NCBI RefSeq assembly: GCF_025725645.1
Contig: NZ_CP107007.1
Location: 1,798,001-1,862,000 of the forward strand
Origin: Halomonas sp. GD1P12
GTDB taxonomy: Bacteria > Pseudomonadota > Gammaproteobacteria > Pseudomonadales > Halomonadaceae
Length of the DNA stretch: 64,000 nucleotides
Direction: 5' to 3'
Position numbers and translations under genes: made by a program
The notes under the pieces: generated by a model
Databases searched by the model: none
What the model was told of the DNA's origin: nothing
What the model saw: only the letters and a program-made list of their open reading frames with translations
Shown here: one piece after another, positions 20,738 through 30,673 of the stretch
How positions within the stretch are numbered: the first letter of the stretch is position 1
Layout: each line of letters begins with the position of its first letter

Positions 20738-22561
20738 TCAGGCGCTCGGTCTCGTGTTTAAAGCGCGTTTGAGTGAAGAAAGGTGCTCGGCAAGCGCTTT
20801 TGCATCGACTTCGCCTTGAATACGCGCCTGGCGAATTTCGCGGCCACCGTCGAAAAACAGCAGGCTCGGGGGGCCGAACAGATCGAAGGCCTCTAAAGCA
20901 GCGCGAGTGTTGGGCGTCGTCTGCGTAACGTCGACCTCGATCAGCGCCATGTCCTTGAGGGCGTCGATCACGCGTGGGTCGGGGTAGACATCGCGCTCCA
21001 TCAGCTTGCAGGAGATACACCAGTCGGCGGTGAAGTGAACGAACGCGAGTCGTTCGTCGCTTCGTGCGAGTGCTTCGTTGAGTCCGTCGAGTCCCTCGAC
21101 GCTCTCGAAGGCGCGCGCCTCAAGGCTTTGGCCAGGCGAGAACGATGAAGCAGCGTGATCCAGCGGGCGCAGCGGGTCACCGCCGCCGGCGGCGGCGCCC
21201 AGCACCAGCGCGCCACCCCACACCAGCAGCATCAGCCCCAGGGTTTGGCGCGCCCGCGCCCAGCCGTCGGCGGCGCGCGCAAGCGCCCCAAGCGTCAGGG
21301 CGGTGGAAATGGCCAGCGCCGCCCAGAGCAGCAGCGCCAGCGGTGGGGCGATCAAACGCTCGACCATCCAGATGGCCACCCCAAACAGCAATAGCCCAAA
21401 CGCGGTCTTGACCCCGTTCATCCAGGCGCCGGAGCGCGGCAGAAGCGTCGTGCCGAAGGTACCGACCAGCAGTAGCGGAAGCCCCATGCCAAGCCCGAGG
21501 GTAAACAGCACCGCTGCGCCCATCAACGCGTCACCGGTACTCGAGATGAACACCAGCGCCCCGGCCAGCGGCGCGGTCACGCACGGCGATACCACCAGTA
21601 CCGACAGCGCCCCGGCAAGCGCAAGCCCCATCGGCCCGCTTTGCTGCGCACGCGACTGCCAGCGCTCGACCCGGTGGGCGAGTTTGGGCGAAAGGCTCAG
21701 GTTGAACGCGCCCAGCATGGCCATTGCGAACAGGGTGAAAAGAGCGGCAAAGCCGATCAGCACCGGCGGCGATTGAAGCCTTGCCTGCAAATTGAGGCCA
21801 GCGCCGAAAAGCCCCATCAGTACGCCCACGAGCGCGTAGGTCATCGCCATGCCCAGCACATAGCTCAGCGAAAGCATAAAGGCGCGCGGCCGGCTCGGAT
21901 TCTGGCCGACGATGATCGACGAGAGGATCGGCAGCATCGGCAGCACGCAGGGCGTGAAGGTCAGCCCGATACCGGCCAAAAGGAAAAGACCGAGCGCCAG
22001 CGGCAGGCTCGCCTCGCTGATCAGCGCGCTAAAGTGCCCGTCCTCGCTTTGCACTGCGCCAAAATCCACCGGTGTATCGATGGGGGCGGCGGTGTCGCTT
22101 TCGGCGAGGGCATCGGCAAAGGCGGGGGGCGCGGTGGTTTGCGCCGCCTCGAGCGTGATCTGCTCCGGCGGATAGCAAAGCCCCGCATCGGCGCAGCCCT
22201 GAAAGCGAAACTCGAGCGACATCGGCCCGTCAAGCGCCTCGACCAGCGGCGCCTGGAACACCAACTGATGCCGGAACACCTGGGCTTCGCCCATAAACTC
22301 ATCGGTGTGCGCTTCGCCCTGGGGAATCTGGAGCGATTCGAGGCCGTTGCCTTCAAGGTCAAGCTGATGGCGGTAAAGATAGTAGCCATCGGCGATGTCG
22401 ACGCCGACGTAAACCCGCTCGCCGTCGTGCCAGGCCTGGCTTTCGAATGCCTCGAGTACCGGGAGAAAGTCGGACTGGCCGCTGCTGGAAAAAAACTGCG
22501 CCTGAGCACTCAGCGGGGCTATCAGCAAAAGAAGACAAAGTAAGCGTTTGATCGATAACAC
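20738..22561 (-). CDS. dsbD: Thiol:disulfide interchange protein DsbD
   Basis: A 607-residue inner-membrane reductase that passes electrons from cytoplasmic thioredoxin to the periplasm. It has a signal peptide (residues 1-21) and then the N-terminal domain with the cysteine pair CADAGLCYPP (about residues 118-127). About eight membrane helices follow, with the paired membrane cysteines in FTPCVLPMLP and SPCVTAPLAG. The C-terminal thioredoxin-like domain has WCISC (about residues 515-519). All the functional cysteines I can identify are present. It lies downstream of ppa, separated by a terminator. Confidence 0.95.
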   Translation of the reverse strand: MLSIKRLLCLLLLIAPLSAQAQFFSSSGQSDFLPVLEAFESQAWHDGERVYVGVDIADGYYLYRHQLDLEGNGLESLQIPQGEAHTDEFMGEAQVFRHQLVFQAPLVEALDGPMSLEFRFQGCADAGLCYPPEQITLEAAQTTAPPAFADALAESDTAAPIDTPVDFGAVQSEDGHFSALISEASLPLALGLFLLAGIGLTFTPCVLPMLPILSSIIVGQNPSRPRAFMLSLSYVLGMAMTYALVGVLMGLFGAGLNLQARLQSPPVLIGFAALFTLFAMAMLGAFNLSLSPKLAHRVERWQSRAQQSGPMGLALAGALSVLVVSPCVTAPLAGALVFISSTGDALMGAAVLFTLGLGMGLPLLLVGTFGTTLLPRSGAWMNGVKTAFGLLLFGVAIWMVERLIAPPLALLLWAALAISTALTLGALARAADGWARARQTLGLMLLVWGGALVLGAAAGGGDPLRPLDHAASSFSPGQSLEARAFESVEGLDGLNEALARSDERLAFVHFTADWCISCKLMERDVYPDPRVIDALKDMALIEVDVTQTTPNTRAALEAFDLFGPPSLLFFDGGREIRQARIQGEVDAKALAEHLSSLKRALNTRPSA

Positions 22562-22662
22562 GGCGGCTTCCTGAAAACGTACCCGGCCAAAATAGCAGAC
22601 CGGAGACGGTGAGCGTAGCGACTGCGGTGACGTGACGCGCCGATAGACGCTGGCACTTCAAC

Positions 22663-22692
22663 GAAAGAAGCCGCCCGAAGGCGGCTTCTTTC
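22663..22692 (-). terminator. Rho-independent terminator of ppa
   Basis: A perfect 13-bp stem (arms 22663-22675 and 22680-22692) with a stable tetraloop, reading TTCG on the minus strand. It lies 20 bp beyond the ppa stop and 100 bp before dsbD. Confidence 0.88.
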
Positions 22693-22711
22693 ACGGTGGA
22701 CCAACGAGGGG

Positions 22712-23242
22712 TTACGCTTTCTCGTAGGCCGACACGGATTTTTCGATCGCCTTGCGCGCGGCCTCGACCCCTTCCCAGGACTCGACCTTGACCCATTTGC
22801 CTTTTTCGAGATCCTTGTAGTTTTCGAAAAAGTGGGCAATCTGCTGGCGAAGCAGTTCCGGCAGGTCAGTGACTTCCTGCACGTCGTCGTAAAGCGTGCT
22901 CAGTTTGGGATGCGGCACGCAGACGAGCTTGGCGTCTTCGCCGGCTTCGTCGGTCATGTTCAGGATGCCGACGGGGCGAGCGCGAATGATGCTGCCGGGC
23001 GCGACCGGATGCGGTGTGACGACCAGCGCGTCCAGCGGGTCGCCGTCGTCAGCCAAAGTGTGCGGAATGAAGCCGTAGTTGGCCGGGTAAAACATCGGCG
23101 TTGCCATGAAGCGGTCAACCAGCAGCGCGCCCATATCCTTGTCGATTTCGTACTTGATCGGCGCGTGGTTAGCCGGAATTTCGATTGCCACGTAAATATC
23201 GTTGGGCAGATCCTTTCCAGCGGGAATGTGGTCGAAGTTCAT
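22712..23242 (-). CDS. ppa: Inorganic pyrophosphatase (family I)
   Basis: A 176-residue soluble enzyme, the same length as E. coli PPase. It has [11 protein letters not shown] (about residues 51-61) and the metal-binding [12 protein letters not shown] (about residues 65-76). It hydrolyses pyrophosphate to drive biosynthesis. The ATG at 23242 has AAGGA eight bases upstream; a TTG two codons earlier is rejected. Note that a pyrophosphate-type phosphofructokinase gene lies 2 kb away, which would compete for the same substrate. Confidence 0.96.
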   Translation of the reverse strand: MNFDHIPAGKDLPNDIYVAIEIPANHAPIKYEIDKDMGALLVDRFMATPMFYPANYGFIPHTLADDGDPLDALVVTPHPVAPGSIIRARPVGILNMTDEAGEDAKLVCVPHPKLSTLYDDVQEVTDLPELLRQQIAHFFENYKDLEKGKWVKVESWEGVEAARKAIEKSVSAYEKA

Positions 23243-23593
23243 TTTCAATCCTTGGCTTTTGACGTGCGTGATTCAAGCGGTGGTTTAGTTGATGGTTTAA
23301 GCGATTGATGTCTTGCGTAATTGTGACGAATTATACGAACAAGCGCCGCTGATTACCAATTCAACGACGCTCGAACACCAAATTTCACGCCTCGATTAGA
23401 CGTCGCTGCCGCCTTCGAGAAGGCAAGAGGGACGTTTGGCGATACCGAGGATCAATGGGGCATCGCAACCATAGCGCAGCGTGTATGATAGCGAACATCG
23501 AGGGAGCGCTCGGGGACGCGCCCGGTGCATTGGACGCGACGCCTTTTGTCGACGTACCTTAGTGATGTAGCACGTTAGGCCAAGGAGAATACA
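23243..23593. other. Divergent intergenic region ppa / phosphatase-kinase gene
   Basis: This stretch of about 350 bp contains the ppa promoter (23330-23359). Towards the right it holds a TATGAT hexamer near 23484-23489 that could be the -10 element of the phosphatase-kinase gene, although no good -35 element is placed for it. I see no small gene or terminator. Confidence 0.5.
23330..23359 (-). promoter_or_regulatory. Predicted sigma-70 promoter of ppa
   Basis: On the minus strand TTGGTA (23354-23359) and a perfect TATAAT (23330-23335) are separated by 18 bp. The start codon of ppa is about 88 bp downstream. Confidence 0.65.
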
Positions 23594-25306
23594 GTGGGGC
23601 ACGCTCAGTTACTGATCAGCTACGGCCAGGCCTTCGTCGCCCCGGACCGGCGAAAGCACAGAAGCTCCATGTCGGTGAGCGTGCCCGACACTCCCTTGCT
23701 CAACCTCAAGGGTGCCTGCGCGGTGATCAGCGATTCGCTGTCGCGTAACACCATGGCCAAACAGGCCGGCGATCTGAGCGTGCGCGGCTTCATGGCCGAC
23801 TACTACTCCACGCCCGAGCACTGGGATATCAAGACCTCGGCCACCCGGGTGATGCTGGCGCTCAATAGCTGGTGCTACAGCCAGAGCCAGCACGTCAAGG
23901 AGGGCAGCTTCGTCTCCTCGATGTCGGCAATGATCTTCAGAGGCGGTGAAGCCAATCTGTTTCATATGGGCGATACGTTGGTGTTTCGCCTGCGTGGGGC
24001 CGAGTTCGAGCAGCTTACCCGCGACCACGTCACCGACGTGGGCGGCTATCGCTACCCCTCCCGGGCGCTGGGCATGGATGGCAGCCTCGACATCGATTAC
24101 AGCCTGGTCGAACTCAAGCAGGGCGACTTTTTCGTCTTCACCACGCAAGGCGTTCGCGGCACGCTCATGCCGTCGGACTACGTGCGCCTGATCCGCGAAA
24201 ACGCCAGTGACCTGGACGCCGCCTGCGAGCGGTTGGCAAGCGAAGCCAGAGAGCGCGCCCAGGAGCGCGGCTACGGCGGGGATCAGTTCTGCTTTCAGAT
24301 ACTGCGCATCGACGAGCTGCCCGAAGAGACCGAGGACGACCCAGCGCTGATTTACGGCGATTTGCCGATTCCACCGGAGCTCTCCCCGGGGCAGCGCCTG
24401 GACGGGCTGGAAGTCGAGCGGGTTTTATCGCGCAACGCCCAGTCCCGCGTCTACCAGGTGCGCGACGTTCACTCTCAGCGCCAGATGGTCATGAAGGCGC
24501 CAAGCCCGGAACTTTCGCTGAGAAACGCCTACCTCGAGCATTTTCTGCTTCAGCAGTGGGTCGTGGAGCGGGTCAACTCGCCCTTCGTGGTGCGGGTGAT
24601 CGAGCCATCAAGGCCCAGACGCTACCTTTACTACCTGATGGCGTTTGTCGAAAGCGAAACGCTCAGAGAGTGGGCGGACCGCCACCCCCAGGCGAGCCTG
24701 AAACAGCGCCTGGATATCGCCAATCAGCTCGGTAAGGCGGTGCAGGCGCTACACCATCGCGACATCATTCATCAGCAAATTTCGCCGGACAACGTGCTGA
24801 TCGATATCCACGGCAAGGTAGTGCTAGCGGACTTTAGCGCCTGCCACATGCGCGATATGGAAGGCCACCGTAACTCCGGCGAGCTGTTGCGCCAGGTGGG
24901 GTTCACCGAGCACACCGCCCCCGAGTATGCGCTTGGCGACAGCGTTGGAAGGCGAAGCGATCAGTATTCGCTGGCGTCCACCGTTTACTGGCTTTTGACC
25001 GGCGCGCTCCCCTACACGCTGACGCCGGACCGGCTTAGAAGCCACACCGATCTCGAGTCGCTTACCTACAAAAGCGCGCGCAGCGCCAACCCCGAGATTA
25101 CCTCGGCGCTGGACGATGCGTTGCGCCGGGCGTTGGACCCGCAGCGGGCACTTCGCTTTCGCAAAATGTCGGAACTTCTGTACGCGCTTCGCGTACCGCT
25201 TGGCCGTGTGGCCCATGTCGAAATGCGAAGCGAGCCCCGGCGTTTTTGGCAGGGCGTGGCAGGTATCCTGCTGCTGCTGCTCGTGCTCTCCTGGCTTTTA
25301 CGCTAG
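23594..25306 (+). CDS. PP2C-like / Ser-Thr protein kinase-like fusion, predicted catalytically impaired
   Basis: A 570-residue protein with an N-terminal PP2C-type phosphatase fold (about residues 1-245), a kinase fold (about 270-535) and a C-terminal membrane anchor (about 550-569). In the kinase half the ATP lysine (VMK, K301) and the loop asparagine (N400) are present. However, the HRD motif reads HQQ (residues 393-395) and DFG reads DFS (413-415), so the catalytic aspartate is replaced by glutamine. In the phosphatase half the usual VADG reads ISDS (D47) and the CSDG motif reads TTQG (Q185). GTG is the start, with AAGGAG upstream. The family is known as a bifunctional kinase/phosphatase; loss of activity is my inference from these residues. 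It stands alone, divergent from ppa. Confidence 0.82.
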   Translation: MGHAQLLISYGQAFVAPDRRKHRSSMSVSVPDTPLLNLKGACAVISDSLSRNTMAKQAGDLSVRGFMADYYSTPEHWDIKTSATRVMLALNSWCYSQSQHVKEGSFVSSMSAMIFRGGEANLFHMGDTLVFRLRGAEFEQLTRDHVTDVGGYRYPSRALGMDGSLDIDYSLVELKQGDFFVFTTQGVRGTLMPSDYVRLIRENASDLDAACERLASEARERAQERGYGGDQFCFQILRIDELPEETEDDPALIYGDLPIPPELSPGQRLDGLEVERVLSRNAQSRVYQVRDVHSQRQMVMKAPSPELSLRNAYLEHFLLQQWVVERVNSPFVVRVIEPSRPRRYLYYLMAFVESETLREWADRHPQASLKQRLDIANQLGKAVQALHHRDIIHQQISPDNVLIDIHGKVVLADFSACHMRDMEGHRNSGELLRQVGFTEHTAPEYALGDSVGRRSDQYSLASTVYWLLTGALPYTLTPDRLRSHTDLESLTYKSARSANPEITSALDDALRRALDPQRALRFRKMSELLYALRVPLGRVAHVEMRSEPRRFWQGVAGILLLLLVLSWLLR

Positions 25307-25320
25307 CGTTTGGCGAGCAC

Positions 25321-25358
25321 AAAAAAGCGGGGCGATGTAATCATCGCCCCGCTTTTTT
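25321..25358. terminator. Bidirectional Rho-independent terminator
   Basis: A perfect 16-bp stem (25321-25336 with 25343-25358), with six A residues on one side and six T residues on the other. It is shared by the convergent phosphatase-kinase gene and the pyrophosphate-type phosphofructokinase gene. Confidence 0.95.
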
Positions 25359-25389
25359 ATCGGCCGTCACCGGCGCAAGTCGATCGCGC

Positions 25390-26649
25390 TCAAAGGGTAA
25401 AGGTAGGCAGCTTTTGCTCGACCTTTGCAAGCTTCAATTTGGCGACCTTCGGCAGGCCGTTCTCGAACGGCGGGAAGTCCTCGCCCTGGATCAGCGGCGA
25501 GAGGTAGTCGCGGCAGGCTTGGGTGATGGCGAAGCCGTTGTCCGAGATGAAGTCCCGTGGCATGAACTTCTCCTGGTTGGCGATCTGCGACAGCGGCGCC
25601 GAGATTACGTCCCACTGATAAGGCGTTTGCGAGATACGGCGAATCGCCGGCATCATCGAGTTTTTGCCCGCCAGCGCCAGGCTCACGGCCTCGCGGCCCA
25701 CGGCGTAGGCTTGCTCGACGTCGGTTTTGGAGGCCAGGTGACGCGCGGCGCGCTGCAGATAATCCGCGACCGCCCAGTGGTACTTGTAGCCCAGATCCTG
25801 CTTCACCATGCCGGCAAGCGTGGGCGCCACGCCGCCGAGCTGGCGGTGGCCGAAGGCGTCGGTGTTGCCGGCGTCCGCCAGGAAAGTACCGTCTTCGTAG
25901 CGCGCGCCTTCCGACACCACGATCACGCAGTAGCCGTACTTCTTGACGCTCTCATCGACGCGTGCCATGACGGCCTTGCGATCGAAGGCGATCTCCGGAA
26001 AGATCACCAGGTGCGGCGGCTCACCTTCACCTTCACCGGCCAGCCCTCCGGAGGCGGCGATCCAGCCGGCGTGGCGGCCCATTACTTCCAGTACGAACAC
26101 CTTGGTCGAGGTGGCGCACATGGAGGCGATATCCAGGGAGGCCTCTCGGGTGGAGGTGGCGATGTACTTGGCCACGCTGCCAAAGCCCGGGCTGTTGTCG
26201 GTGATCGGCAGGTCGTTGTCCACGGTTTTAGGCACGTGGATAGCGGTGAGCGGGTAGCCAAGCTTTTCCGAAAGCTGGGAGACTTTCAGGCAGGTGTCGG
26301 CGCTGTCGCCGCCGCCGTTGTAGAAGAAGTAACGGATATCATGGGCCTTGAATACTTCGATCAGGCGCTCGTACTGGGCACGGTGAGTCTCGATATCCTT
26401 GAGTTTGTAGCGACACGAGCCAAACGCGCCGCCGGGCGTGTGGCGCAGTGCGGCGATGGCGTCGTCGCTCTCCTGAGTCACGTCGATCAGATCTTCGGTC
26501 AGCGCGCCGATGATGCCGTTATGACCGGCGTACACCTTGCCAATCTGGTCGGGCGCCTGGCGGCAGGCTTCGATCACGCCGCAGGCGCTTGCGTTGATGA
26601 CGGCGGTGACGCCACCGGACTGGGCGTAGAAGGCGTTGTGCTGAGCCAT
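25390..26649 (-). CDS. pfp: 6-phosphofructokinase, probably pyrophosphate-dependent
   Basis: A 419-residue phosphofructokinase of the long PPi type. It begins FYAQSGGVTAVINASACGV, has YNGGGDSADTCLKVS (about residues 109-123) and the diagnostic IHVPKTVDNDLPIT (about 138-151), in which lysine replaces the glycine of ATP enzymes. VMGRHAGWIAASGGLA (about 190-205) binds the sugar phosphate. This makes the step reversible and uses PPi in place of ATP, as in other halophilic and methylotrophic gammaproteobacteria that rely on the Entner-Doudoroff route. Donor specificity is inferred from the lysine. Confidence 0.85.
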   Translation of the reverse strand: MAQHNAFYAQSGGVTAVINASACGVIEACRQAPDQIGKVYAGHNGIIGALTEDLIDVTQESDDAIAALRHTPGGAFGSCRYKLKDIETHRAQYERLIEVFKAHDIRYFFYNGGGDSADTCLKVSQLSEKLGYPLTAIHVPKTVDNDLPITDNSPGFGSVAKYIATSTREASLDIASMCATSTKVFVLEVMGRHAGWIAASGGLAGEGEGEPPHLVIFPEIAFDRKAVMARVDESVKKYGYCVIVVSEGARYEDGTFLADAGNTDAFGHRQLGGVAPTLAGMVKQDLGYKYHWAVADYLQRAARHLASKTDVEQAYAVGREAVSLALAGKNSMMPAIRRISQTPYQWDVISAPLSQIANQEKFMPRDFISDNGFAITQACRDYLSPLIQGEDFPPFENGLPKVAKLKLAKVEQKLPTFTL

Positions 26650-26782
26650 GGAAACCTTTTAACTCCTGATCAAAAGAGAGCGTGGCCGGTCGTTTGAGCC
26701 CGGCCAATCGCATCGTAAACGGCGGGATTTTAGCGTAAAGCGCTCGGGACTGCATCAGGCCCAAGTATGGTTGGGCGAGTGC

Positions 26783-27451
26783 TTACTCCGCTGTATCCAG
26801 GTCCTGCTCCTGCTGAGCCAGCCGCCAGCCACCCAAATCCTTGTAGCGGTTGACCATGGTGCAAAAGAGCTCGGCGGTGCGTTCGGTATCGTAGCGCGCC
26901 GAGTGCGCGGCCTTGTTGTCGAACTCGATGCCCGCGGCGCGGCAGGCGCGGGCCAGCACCGTCTGCCCGTAAACGAAGCCCGCAAGCGTTGCGGTATCGA
27001 AGCTCGAAAAAGGGTGAAAGGGGCTTCTTTTGACATTGCAGCGAGCGGAGGCGGCGTTCAAAAAGCCGTGGTCGAAGGCGGCGTTGTGGCCGACCAGAAT
27101 GGCGCGAGAGCAGTTGTGCGCCTTGACCGATTTGCGGATCGGCTTGAAAATTTCGCCGAGTGCGTCGGCCTCGGAGAGCGCGACCTGTTTTCTGAGCGGG
27201 TCGTCCAGGTTGATGCCGGTAAAATCGAGCGCGGACTGCTCGACGTTGGCGCCCTCAAAAGGCTGAATGTGATACGAGTAGGTATCATCGGGTAGCAGGT
27301 TGCCGTCGGAGTCCATCGTCAGCGTCACCGCGGCGATTTCAAGCAGCGCGTCGCGCTGGGCGTTGAAGCCGCCCGTTTCCAAATCGATGACGACCGGTAG
27401 ATAACTGCGAAAACGCTGGGCCATCAGGTCGCGGGCTATTGCCTCGCTCAT
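26783..27451 (-). CDS. rnt: Ribonuclease T
   Basis: A 222-residue DEDDh 3'-5' exonuclease that trims the 3' ends of tRNA and other stable RNAs. It shows VVIDLETGGFNAQRDALLEI (metal-binding Asp and Glu, about residues 20-39), the LVGHNAAFDHGFLN motif (about 118-131) and the AHSARYDTERTAELF segment (His and Asp near residues 181-186). The ATG at 27451 has GGAGAG six bases upstream; the open frame continues 43 codons further without homology. It lies 133 bp upstream of pfp and 210 bp from the divergent argG. Confidence 0.93.
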   Translation of the reverse strand: MSEAIARDLMAQRFRSYLPVVIDLETGGFNAQRDALLEIAAVTLTMDSDGNLLPDDTYSYHIQPFEGANVEQSALDFTGINLDDPLRKQVALSEADALGEIFKPIRKSVKAHNCSRAILVGHNAAFDHGFLNAASARCNVKRSPFHPFSSFDTATLAGFVYGQTVLARACRAAGIEFDNKAAHSARYDTERTAELFCTMVNRYKDLGGWRLAQQEQDLDTAE

Positions 27452-27661
27452 GCAGCTCTCCTTAAAAGCGAGTAGTCGGTAAAGAAGTCGTCGGTCGGGG
27501 ATAGCGAAGGCGTTCGCTAACAGTGCCCTGATTCTAGCAGCTTTACCCTGGCGGCGTCGTTGACGGTGTTCCCGGCTCATTGAGAGCGCTATACTCTTGG
27601 TTTAACTCATTCGATAAAGTCCGACGTTAAAACGGGCTTTGCTAACCCCAAGGAGTCAAGA

Positions 27662-28882
<1,221 letters not shown>

Positions 28883-28912
28883 GCCGCCCCGTGATGCACG
28901 CTTGATGTGAAT

Positions 28913-28941
28913 AAAAACGGCCAGTCTGACTGGCCGTTTTC
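28913..28941 (+). terminator. Rho-independent terminator of argG
   Basis: A perfect 12-bp stem (arms 28914-28925 and 28929-28940) with a 3-nt loop, ending in a short T-run. It separates argG from the hlyU-like gene. Confidence 0.9.
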
Positions 28942-28981
28942 ATATCAAGATGTTGTCGGTCAATCGATTTTGGAGAGCGTC

Positions 28982-29296
28982 ATGTTCAAGAAACTACTAT
29001 CGGCCCTGATGGGCGGGAGCGAGAAGCCCGCTGCCACATCCCGGGCTTCCGAACCGGTAATCTATTGCGACTTCGCGATCGTCTCCACACCGGACGCCCA
29101 GAGCGGGCAGTACCGGGTGAGCGGTACGATCAGCAAAACATTTGAGGATGGCCAAGCGCGTGAGCACCGCTTCGAGCGCTCGGACATGCTGCCGTCGCGC
29201 CAGGCCTGCGACGAAATGATGGTCACCAAGGCCAAGCGCTATATCGATGAGGTCGGAGAGGCGATGTTCGAGCCGGACCCGCGAGATAAAAGCTGA
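28982..29296 (+). CDS. HlyU family protein
   Basis: A 104-residue protein of the HlyU (PF10115) type, recognised by the order MFKKLLSALMGG, then VIYCDFAIVSTPDAQSGQYR, FEDGQAREHRFERSDML and a C-terminal KAKRYIDEVGEAMF. Despite the name this family is not the ArsR-type HlyU of Vibrio; it is a small uncharacterised domain annotated as a transcriptional regulator. The ATG at 28982 has GGAG upstream; the open frame to the left includes the argG terminator and is not coding. It is convergent with the EAL-HDOD gene. Confidence 0.7.
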   Translation: MFKKLLSALMGGSEKPAATSRASEPVIYCDFAIVSTPDAQSGQYRVSGTISKTFEDGQAREHRFERSDMLPSRQACDEMMVTKAKRYIDEVGEAMFEPDPRDKS

Positions 29297-29307
29297 CGGG
29301 TCGAGTC

Positions 29308-30528
29308 CTAACGCTGTCGGTATAACACGAGCGTATTGTCGATCAGTGATCGTGCGCGCGCGGCAGCGCTTAGTATCAATGAATCCGGCAGGCCCTCCAG
29401 TTTGATACCGCTTTCGGCTGATTCGACGTCGTTGAGCATCGCGCCGAAATGACCTTCTCGCGTGATCAGGGTGCGCCAAAAGCTGCCGCCGAGGTTGAGC
29501 TCTTTCATCAACGTGTCCAGATCGATATTCAGAATCACCGGCATGTGCGACAAGAGTCCGATGATAAACCCCTCTTCGTCATCCATGCGCCTGCTTTTCG
29601 CTACCTGCTCACAGGCCAGTGCCTTGGTCAAACCCTTGATCAGGTTGAGCTTGTTGGCCGGACTGTTATTGGCAAAAAGAATAATCGTCACCATCGTTCT
29701 AAGCTCGTTGACCCCCAGAAGCTGAATGCAATCACTCAACTTGTAGGAGGGCTTTGCAAGCGCGTGCCAAACCGAGTTGGCGCGTCTCAATACGGCTTCC
29801 ACCAGGTAAGGGTCTTGCGCCACCAGCGATTTAATCTCCTGCATGTTGATTTCCGGCTTATAGAGCTTGGCAATCAGGCGGAGTAGGTTGGCCTTTGGAG
29901 ATGAGCGGCGAACATAGCGAGTTTTTTGAGCGGTTGGCCGCTCGTAAAAATAGCCCTGAAAAAGCGTCACTCCCAACGCCTTGAAATGCTCGAACTCCTC
30001 ACGCGTTTCCACGCGCTCTGCCAGTAACGTCAGTTTTTGTTGCTGAAGTGATTTGATCATCTCATGGGTGATATCGGATGAAATATCCAGCTTGACGATA
30101 TCGCAGTATTCCAACAGCGATTGGTGATCTTCCTGTGTTTGAAAGTCGTCGATCGCCAGGGTGTAGCCTTGCGCCTTTAACCGCTCCAGCGCCTTTTTGA
30201 CCTCCGGGGTCGGACGCGTCGATTCAAGAATTTCCAGTACCACTTGATTGGCAGGCAAGGCGTGCAAGTCGGGGTTGAGAAGCCACTGCTCCGAGACGTT
30301 GACGAACAGTTTGCGCGCGCCACAAAGTTTTTTTAATCCAATTTCGTAAATTGCAACGGAGCAGGCGCGGGCGGTTGCCTTGACATCGTCATCGACGCTG
30401 GCTGTGGCGGCATCAAAATGGCCGCGATAAAGAAGCTCATCTGCGACATGGCGAAGTTGACCGTCAACGATGGGTTGCAGGGCAATCGTATAGTTTTTAC
30501 TAGCCTCCGCGGGTGTGTCACTGTTCAT
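29308..30528 (-). CDS. EAL-HDOD domain signalling protein
   Basis: A 406-residue YuxH-like protein: an EAL domain (about residues 10-200) and an HDOD domain (about 205-400). Several EAL catalytic positions remain: ADELLYR, FVNVS, VLEILES, LAIDDF, IVKLD, AERVE and FQGY. Loop 6, normally DDFGTGYSS, reads DDFQTQEDHQS, so cyclic-di-GMP hydrolysis is doubtful and a binding or regulatory role is more likely. HDOD domains act in signalling without the HD metal site. I chose the ATG at 30528; a TTG 14 codons earlier is also open. The PAS-exonuclease gene lies 145 bp upstream on the same strand. Confidence 0.85.
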   Translation of the reverse strand: MNSDTPAEASKNYTIALQPIVDGQLRHVADELLYRGHFDAATASVDDDVKATARACSVAIYEIGLKKLCGARKLFVNVSEQWLLNPDLHALPANQVVLEILESTRPTPEVKKALERLKAQGYTLAIDDFQTQEDHQSLLEYCDIVKLDISSDITHEMIKSLQQQKLTLLAERVETREEFEHFKALGVTLFQGYFYERPTAQKTRYVRRSSPKANLLRLIAKLYKPEINMQEIKSLVAQDPYLVEAVLRRANSVWHALAKPSYKLSDCIQLLGVNELRTMVTIILFANNSPANKLNLIKGLTKALACEQVAKSRRMDDEEGFIIGLLSHMPVILNIDLDTLMKELNLGGSFWRTLITREGHFGAMLNDVESAESGIKLEGLPDSLILSAAARARSLIDNTLVLYRQR

Positions 30529-30673
30529 TCGATGAGTGCATTCCGAGTTTGCAGGGAGTTGGAGCGTCAAATTAATTTATATTAATCTGGTTATTGTCAC
30601 ATCACTGTGCTTAAGAAAATAATGATTGCTTTAGTGTAAACGGCTTATGCCTAAAACGACAGTTGATGTGTGT

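Noticed and set aside
20583..20738. A 51-codon frame whose ATG overlaps the dsbD stop (TGATG)
   Set aside because: No ribosome site, arginine/serine-rich product unlike its neighbours and no recognisable homology; it does not resemble aroQ either.
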